A DNA stretch of 16,938 nucleotides from Baffinella frigidus. Its lineage: Eukaryota; Cryptophyceae; Cryptomonadales; Baffinellaceae. Shown here piece after piece: positions 13,188 through 16,938 of this stretch. The stretch's first letter is position 1. Every line of letters starts with the position of its first letter. The notes beneath the pieces were generated by a model. That model was not told where the DNA came from. It worked only from the letters and a program-made list of their open reading frames with translations, and ran no database searches. The translations under genes were made by a program, and so were the position numbers. The stretch spans positions 391,819 to 408,756 of the forward strand of contig MU646571.1 in the NCBI GenBank assembly GCA_026770585.1. The letters run 5' to 3'.

Positions 13188-13607
13188 CGAAACCTGATCA
13201 TTTACAACCAGTTTCATCGGAAGTTATTTTTTTGATGTGTAAAAACATTCTAGATGGGCGGACTGAGAACACCGTGAAGACCGAGATGAGGAGTTGCACC
13301 CGTCATCGGAGACGTGCACTGGACGTGCACTACACCGAGCACAGCCGAGTTTTGGAATTAACTCCTCTGTTTACCCTCCCACAGCAAATCCGCCTTGGCA
13401 GCGCCTGGTTAAATTAGCTGCGGCGCGGTACAAACGTTAGCTCCGGGGTAAAAACGCAGGCGCTAACTCTGAAACTCCTCTCTGCTGGTGTGAATTGCCT
13501 GTGCTTTTCACAAGTTTTTATCGCTCCTCAACACCTCTTTCCCTCCTCAACACCCTTTTTCCTTCCTGAGGACGCTCCCGTGCTTGACAACACAGGTCAC
13601 AAGGTCA
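13188..13607 (+). repeat. ~410-bp duplicated unit, copy 2
   Basis: The second copy is separated from the first by about 50 bp and identical over long blocks. It has a small local duplication (GGAGACGTGCACTGGACGTG) absent from copy 1. An 81-codon frame across it is not conserved in copy 1, where stops and indels break it, so it is not called as a gene. Confidence 0.8.
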
Positions 13608-13646
13608 CAAAACAAAGTGTCTCAAATTGGACGTGATGAAAACGTG

Positions 13647-14381
13647 ATGAAAATATTTAGTCAGCATGTAATTGAAACACGAGTTGTTTCGCAATCGAGA
13701 CCCGTTTTACGACCTTCTAAACCGGGATTTGCCGAGGAAAAACTCCTCCCGCGAGATCCATGGGAAAGTGGTCTACATCTCCCCTTGCGAGATCGCGAAT
13801 CGTTGAAGCCGGACGACACCGACACGCCCCCCCCCGGACGAAAGAGGAATTGCCCCCACTCCCGCAGAGCGCGACAGAGCGCGGTAGGGCGCTGCACGGG
13901 TCTAGTGCCCTTGCTCGCCCATCTGAACTCTGCTTTTCATTTGCACCACATTTCATTCCCCCGCTGTCCGACTTTCGCTGTGCACACCACCACCCTGGCA
14001 CGACTGTGCACAGTTGGCGGTGTGCGTGGCGCGTGCGCTATCTCTCAGGGTGAAAGCAGCGTCGTGCCCCGCAGCGGGGGTGCAGATTGCCACCACCGGA
14101 CCACCACCAAGGACATGCCGTGCCCTGGGTCTCGGGGGCCGTGCGTTTGCGAGCTGTACACGGAAAGCGCACGCGGTGATGCTGGCGCTCTAGCAGAGTC
14201 GGTCCGAGGGGGCATGGCTGGCTTCCTTCCCGAAAGGGCTCAGCCCGAAGGCCTCCCTGGAGACTTGCAAACAAACCCAGAGCATGGCACATTCTTATGT
14301 CCCATCAGTCGCAGTTGGGACGCATCTAGGACCCTAACAAACGGTATGGTATGCGAATTAAGCCAAATAGCACGAACCTAA
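13647..14381 (+). CDS. Longest ORF, unrecognised protein (doubtful)
   Basis: From the first ATG the frame runs 244 codons to TAA. It extends to 265 codons if read from an upstream TTG that lies inside the end of the 410-bp repeat. The predicted protein has no transmembrane stretch or signal peptide that I can identify, is rich in Arg, Ser, Pro, Thr and His, and contains scattered Cys residues without a clear zinc-binding spacing. The region is GC-rich, and shorter frames are open on the opposite strand, so a chance ORF is possible. No splice sites or homology stand out. It is listed because it is the longest uninterrupted frame in the window. Confidence 0.25.
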   Translation: MKIFSQHVIETRVVSQSRPVLRPSKPGFAEEKLLPRDPWESGLHLPLRDRESLKPDDTDTPPPGRKRNCPHSRRARQSAVGRCTGLVPLLAHLNSAFHLHHISFPRCPTFAVHTTTLARLCTVGGVRGACAISQGESSVVPRSGGADCHHRTTTKDMPCPGSRGPCVCELYTESARGDAGALAESVRGGMAGFLPERAQPEGLPGDLQTNPEHGTFLCPISRSWDASRTLTNGMVCELSQIART

Positions 14382-14584
14382 TTGGTTTAACTCACATACC
14401 TGTAAGCCACCCCCCCAGAAGGTTCAGCTGGGACTTTTCACGGAAGGGTCCGGTGTCCACTTTTATCAGAGTTCCCATCCCATCAAGAGTGAAGTGGGCG
14501 TGATCTTCGATGTGAGTGTAATACAAAGCGCCAACGCACCATGTGAGCTCTGAGGACAAACGCCGCTTCATTATGATGTTGAGC

Positions 14585-14690
14585 TACTCAGGAGGGTGCG
14601 GACACACACCGCCGCCAGGGTCCTATGCTCCTAGGCATACATAGGCCCCTGAGGCGGTGCGTGTCCTTAATTCCGAGTCACCCCTGTACA
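14585..14690. mobile_element. Diverged foldback element with GGACACRCACCGCC arms
   Basis: GGACACACACCGCC (14600-14613) pairs with GGCGGTGCGTGTCC further right. The centre TCCTATGCTCCTAGGCATACATAGG resembles the CAGGGGTACC family centre, and the right edge ends CACCCCTGTACA. It may be a distant relative with replaced arms. Confidence 0.6.
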
Positions 14691-14699
14691 TGCGTGCTG

Positions 14700-14820
14700 A
14701 AATTTACTGGCGCATCACCCCTCAACATCCTTGGTGTATCCCTTAAGCGGCGAGGGGGTCATATTCGAAAACCAGGAGGTCGTAGGTTCCTACCATATGC
14801 CTAGGTAGAAGCGTAACACC
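14700..14820. repeat. Solo TATCCCTTAAG end and degenerate hairpin
   Basis: TATCCCTTAAGCGGCGAGG near 14737 is one end of the element type that is complete at 16316-16420. GGTCGTAGGTTCCTACCATATG nearby can form a small hairpin. No gene is seen. Confidence 0.5.
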
Positions 14821-14986
14821 ATACATGTATCTCTGGGCGGTTCCAGGCCCGTGCAAGTGGCGCGAAGCGAGTGTGAGCGCTCAGTGTACATGTACAGGCA
14901 GCCATCTCTCGAAGACTGTACTCGGAAAGAAACACACGTTTGTACTTTCAGTGCCAGGCCCACCAATGCTTCTAAGGGGATACATG

Positions 14987-15104
14987 CACAGGGGTACCTC
15001 GCTCATAAGAAAGCCCCCCCCCTAGGACCACCGTAAGGCCCTAGGCATAGGCCTACTGTGGGGTCCTAGGAGGAGGCAGTTTCTTATGAGCGAGGTACTC
15101 CAAG
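14987..15104. mobile_element. CAGGGGTACC foldback family, copy 3 (right end degraded)
   Basis: The left end CAGGGGTACCTCGCTCATAA is intact but preceded by CA rather than TA. The right end reads GAGGTACTCCAAGATCC, losing the CCCTGTA terminus. The centre is well conserved. Confidence 0.8.
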
Positions 15105-15148
15105 ATCCTCTGGATTACCTCAGCGCCCGATGAGGATACCCTTTAGCC

Positions 15149-15278
15149 GGTTTCTGCCGCGATCTTCTGTACAGGGGGGCTTGATGTGATCTGAAAGGAA
15201 GCATGGCCTTTCTACAGAACCAGTTCCGGTGTCCGCCTATGTTGGGAGCTCGAAGAACCTAAAGGACCTAAAGGACCC
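15149..15278 (+). repeat. Rb repeat, copy 6 (extended form)
   Basis: GGTTTCTGCCGCGATCTTCT, GTACAGGGGGGCTTGATGTG, GAAAGGAAGCATGGCCTTTC and the complete Rb core, ending CCTAAAGGACCTAAAGGACC. It is nearly identical to 12165-12296 although about 3 kb away. Confidence 0.8.
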
Positions 15279-15373
15279 CTGTACTACGCTCTGCGCTCCC
15301 GGCTCAGAGCGTTTGGTGCTTTGGTGCTGTGTATTACACTCACCGCATCAGAACCTACCTCACCGATGAGAGA

Positions 15374-15494
15374 TACAGGGGTACTTCGCTCATAAGAAAC
15401 GCCCACCCCCCTAGGACCACCATACGGCCCTAGGCATAGGCCTACTGTAGGGTCCCAGGGGGAGGCACTTGCTTATGAGCGAGGTACCCCTGTA
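15374..15494. mobile_element. CAGGGGTACC foldback family, copy 4 (complete)
   Basis: 121 bp from TACAGGGGTACTTCGCTCAT to GAGCGAGGTACCCCTGTA, with TA at both edges and the full palindromic interior. Same length as copy 2. Confidence 0.85.
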
Positions 15495-15670
15495 GGGAAC
15501 ATTCTACGTCAAGAGGTTCGCGTGCGCACCGAGGCGGGCCCGTCCCAGCCCGCGTCCGCACCCTCACCTTTCCCCACTCCAAAGTTGACGAATCCGTACC
15601 GCATAACCAGCCCGTCAACTTACGAATAGTCTGTCAAGCAACCTACGGGTGCTCCACACGACGATCCAGC

Positions 15671-15749
15671 CTGTCAACTTACGAAAAGTCTGTCAAGCTG
15701 TCAAGCCGCCTGCGGCGGTGGGCTTGACAGACTATTTGTAAGTTGACAG
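15671..15749. repeat. Hairpin formed by two opposed array units
   Basis: CTGTCAACTTACGAAAAGTC at the left edge and its near-complement at the right give 28-bp arms with two mismatches (15671-15698 and 15722-15749). The centre adds CCGC/GCGG pairing. Confidence 0.8.
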
Positions 15750-16131
15750 TTTGGACAGCGTGCTCCACACGACAGAGCTGGCATCTGGATTTGTTCCGCA
15801 AATCCAGGCCGTCAACTTATGAATAGTCCGCCAAGCCTGCTCACTGTGAGGACCTAGTCTCGGACGGGCCCGTCTCGGGATGACGTTGGAGCCACTGCTC
15901 TATATCGGGCGGAATGTATCTTGGGAATCCATCATCGGAACACAGTCTCGCAGCGTGCTCCACACGACGGAGGAGGTGTCCGGATTTGTTCCGCACATCC
16001 AGGCCGGCAACTTACGAATAGCCCGCTAAGCTTCGTCAACTTACGAATAGTCCGCCAAGCCGCCTGCGTCTCCTTGGAGCTCCCGATTAACGCGGAGCCA
16101 CGCGGTTCGCCAATCACTCTACGATTGCACC

Positions 16132-16255
16132 TACAGGGGTACCTCGCTCATGAGAAAGCCCCCCCCCCCCCTAGGACCACCGTAGGGCCCTAGGCATGGT
16201 CCTACTGTAGGGTCCTAGGGAGGAGGCGGTTTCTTATGAGCGAGGTACCCCTGTA
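16132..16255. mobile_element. CAGGGGTACC foldback family, copy 5 (complete)
   Basis: TACAGGGGTACCTCGCTCAT to GAGCGAGGTACCCCTGTA, flanked by TA at both ends. The C-run is expanded relative to copies 2 and 4 and a few bases of the centre are lost. It is inserted within the GTCAACTTACGAATAG array. Confidence 0.85.
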
Positions 16256-16315
16256 GTGCGCAGGAGAACGGGCACAGAGTGGGCCCGCCTCGGGATGACG
16301 TTGGGGCCACTGCTC

Positions 16316-16420
16316 TATCCCTTAAGTGGCCAGCAGGCTCATACGCCCTACCGTAGGGCCCTAGGACCTGCCTCGGACCTCTTGGCGGTCAATTTTGACC
16401 GCCTCGCCACTTAGGGGATA
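16316..16420. mobile_element. Foldback element, TATCCCTTAAGTGGC ends
   Basis: Inverted ends of 15 bp with one mismatch (16316-16330, 16406-16420). Inside lies a perfect GGCGGTCAA/TTGACCGCC hairpin (16384-16403). Solo ends recur at about 14737 and 16653. Edges in TA would fit TA-targeted insertion. Confidence 0.7.
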
Positions 16421-16875
16421 TTGGGCATCGGAACTCAGTCTCACAGCGTGCTCCAATCCACGGAGGAGGTGTCCGGATTTGACCCGCAAACCCAGGTCGT
16501 CAACTTACGAATAGCCCGCCAAGCTCCGTCAACTTACGAATCGCCCGTCAAGCTCGGGCAACTTACGAAAAGTCCGCGAAGCTCACAGCGTGCTCCTATC
16601 CACGGCGGAATTGTCGCTCGTCGCGCGAGCTACTGTCAACTTACGAATAGTCCGCCACTTAAGGGATATCGGGCATCGGAACGCAGGCTCACAGCGTGCT
16701 CCAATCGACAGCGGAATCGTCCGGATTTGTTCCGCAAATCCAGGCCGTCAACTTACGAATAATCCGCGACTTACGAATAGTCCGCAAAGCTCACAGCGTG
16801 CTCCAATCGACAGCGGAATTGTCGGTTGTTGCGCGCGCTAGCTCCGTGTGGAGCCCGTGTGACGCCTGCGTTTCG

Positions 16876-16938
16876 GGTTTGGGGGTTGGGGGTTGGGGGT
16901 TGGGGGTTGGGGGTTGGGGGTTGGGGGTTGGGGTGTGG
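16876..16938 (+). repeat. Telomere-like (TTGGGGG)n array
   Basis: About eight homogeneous TTGGGGG heptamers reach the end of the window, G-rich strand left to right. This is the orientation expected towards a chromosome end on the right, but the unit is a variant of TTTAGGG, so it may be an interstitial block. Confidence 0.85.

Larger units (their letters stand above)
15583..16845 (+). repeat. Array of GTCAACTTACGAATAGTCCGC units
   Basis: GTCAACTTACGAATAG-type motifs occur about a dozen times (first at 15613, last near 16769). They alternate with CACAGCGTGCTCC and GTCCGGATTTGTTCCGCAAA, CCAGG blocks. Three adjacent units of 29 bp lie at 16498-16584. The first unit with its GTTGACGAATCCGTACCGCAT neighbour equals the core of the CTAGCTCTGTCTCA foldback family, so the array probably grew from that element. 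GGATTTG/CAAATCC forms a small hairpin in each long unit. Frames giving QLTNSP and SQRAPIDSG peptides are by-products. Confidence 0.75.

Noticed and set aside
13172-13417. 81-codon frame in the 410-bp repeat
   Set aside because: The paired copy at 12728-13138 carries indels and stops in the same frame, so it is not under coding constraint.
16421-16841. Frames with repeated QLTNSP and SQRAPIDSG peptides, resembling a repeat protein
   Set aside because: The peptide periodicity follows the DNA repeat array exactly and shifts frame between units.
15583-16845. CRISPR-like array because of 29-bp direct repeats
   Set aside because: Units at 16498-16584 are contiguous with no spacers, the others are irregularly spaced, there are no cas genes, and the setting is eukaryotic.

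Overview
The window looks like a repeat-rich, gene-poor piece of a eukaryotic nuclear genome, probably subtelomeric or with subtelomere-like content. The evidence is repeated tracts of plant/algal/alveolate-type telomeric heptamer (TTTAGGG and the variants TTGAGGG and TTGGGGG), the absence of any bacterial operon or Shine-Dalgarno-led gene, several families of short palindromic (MITE-like) elements, long CT/GA microsatellites, and fragments of one recognisable eukaryotic gene with intron boundaries. The lineage cannot be fixed from sequence alone. A TTTAGGG telomere fits green algae, plants, dinoflagellates, chromerids and some other protists.

The main result is a hidden split gene on the minus strand, spread over about 6.0-9.2 kb and too fragmented to appear as one ORF. 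It encodes the GIY-YIG endonuclease domain of SLX1, the structure-specific nuclease that partners with SLX4. Three exon types occur in the correct order: exon A (GIY and YVG motifs and the [12 protein letters not shown] core; complete at 8663-8780), exon B (the RPWEMV motif and GFPSK; complete at 7295-7363) and exon C (the IAALQFEWAW motif with the catalytic Glu; best copy 5969-6064). Each type is present at least three times, side by side. One copy per type looks intact, and the others are cut by telomere-like tracts, palindromic elements or a microsatellite. All internal junctions are phase 0. No C-terminal RING/zinc-finger exon was found and exon C runs into a stop inside a telomere-like tract, so the locus is probably a decayed or rearranged gene.

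Layout: 1-266 telomere-like array; 267-4140 foldback elements, tandem and dispersed repeats and CT tracts; 4140-5985 telomere-like tracts, a four-copy repeat family interrupted by a nested palindrome, and short tandem repeats; 5969-9190 SLX1-like exon shards mixed with at least four foldback families; 9417-9545 a possible Copia reverse-transcriptase remnant; 9560-10130 GC-rich sequence with no recognised gene; 10130-12700 two related interspersed families (here Ra and Rb) ending in repeats of the CCTAAAGGA type; 12728-13607 a roughly 410-bp tandem duplication; 13647-14381 the longest ORF, unrecognised; 14585-16850 CAGGGGTACC-type foldback elements and a GTCAACTTACGAATAG array; about 16875-16938 a TTGGGGG array.

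Apart from the SLX1-like exons there is no convincing protein gene. Most other open frames are repeats read as peptides.
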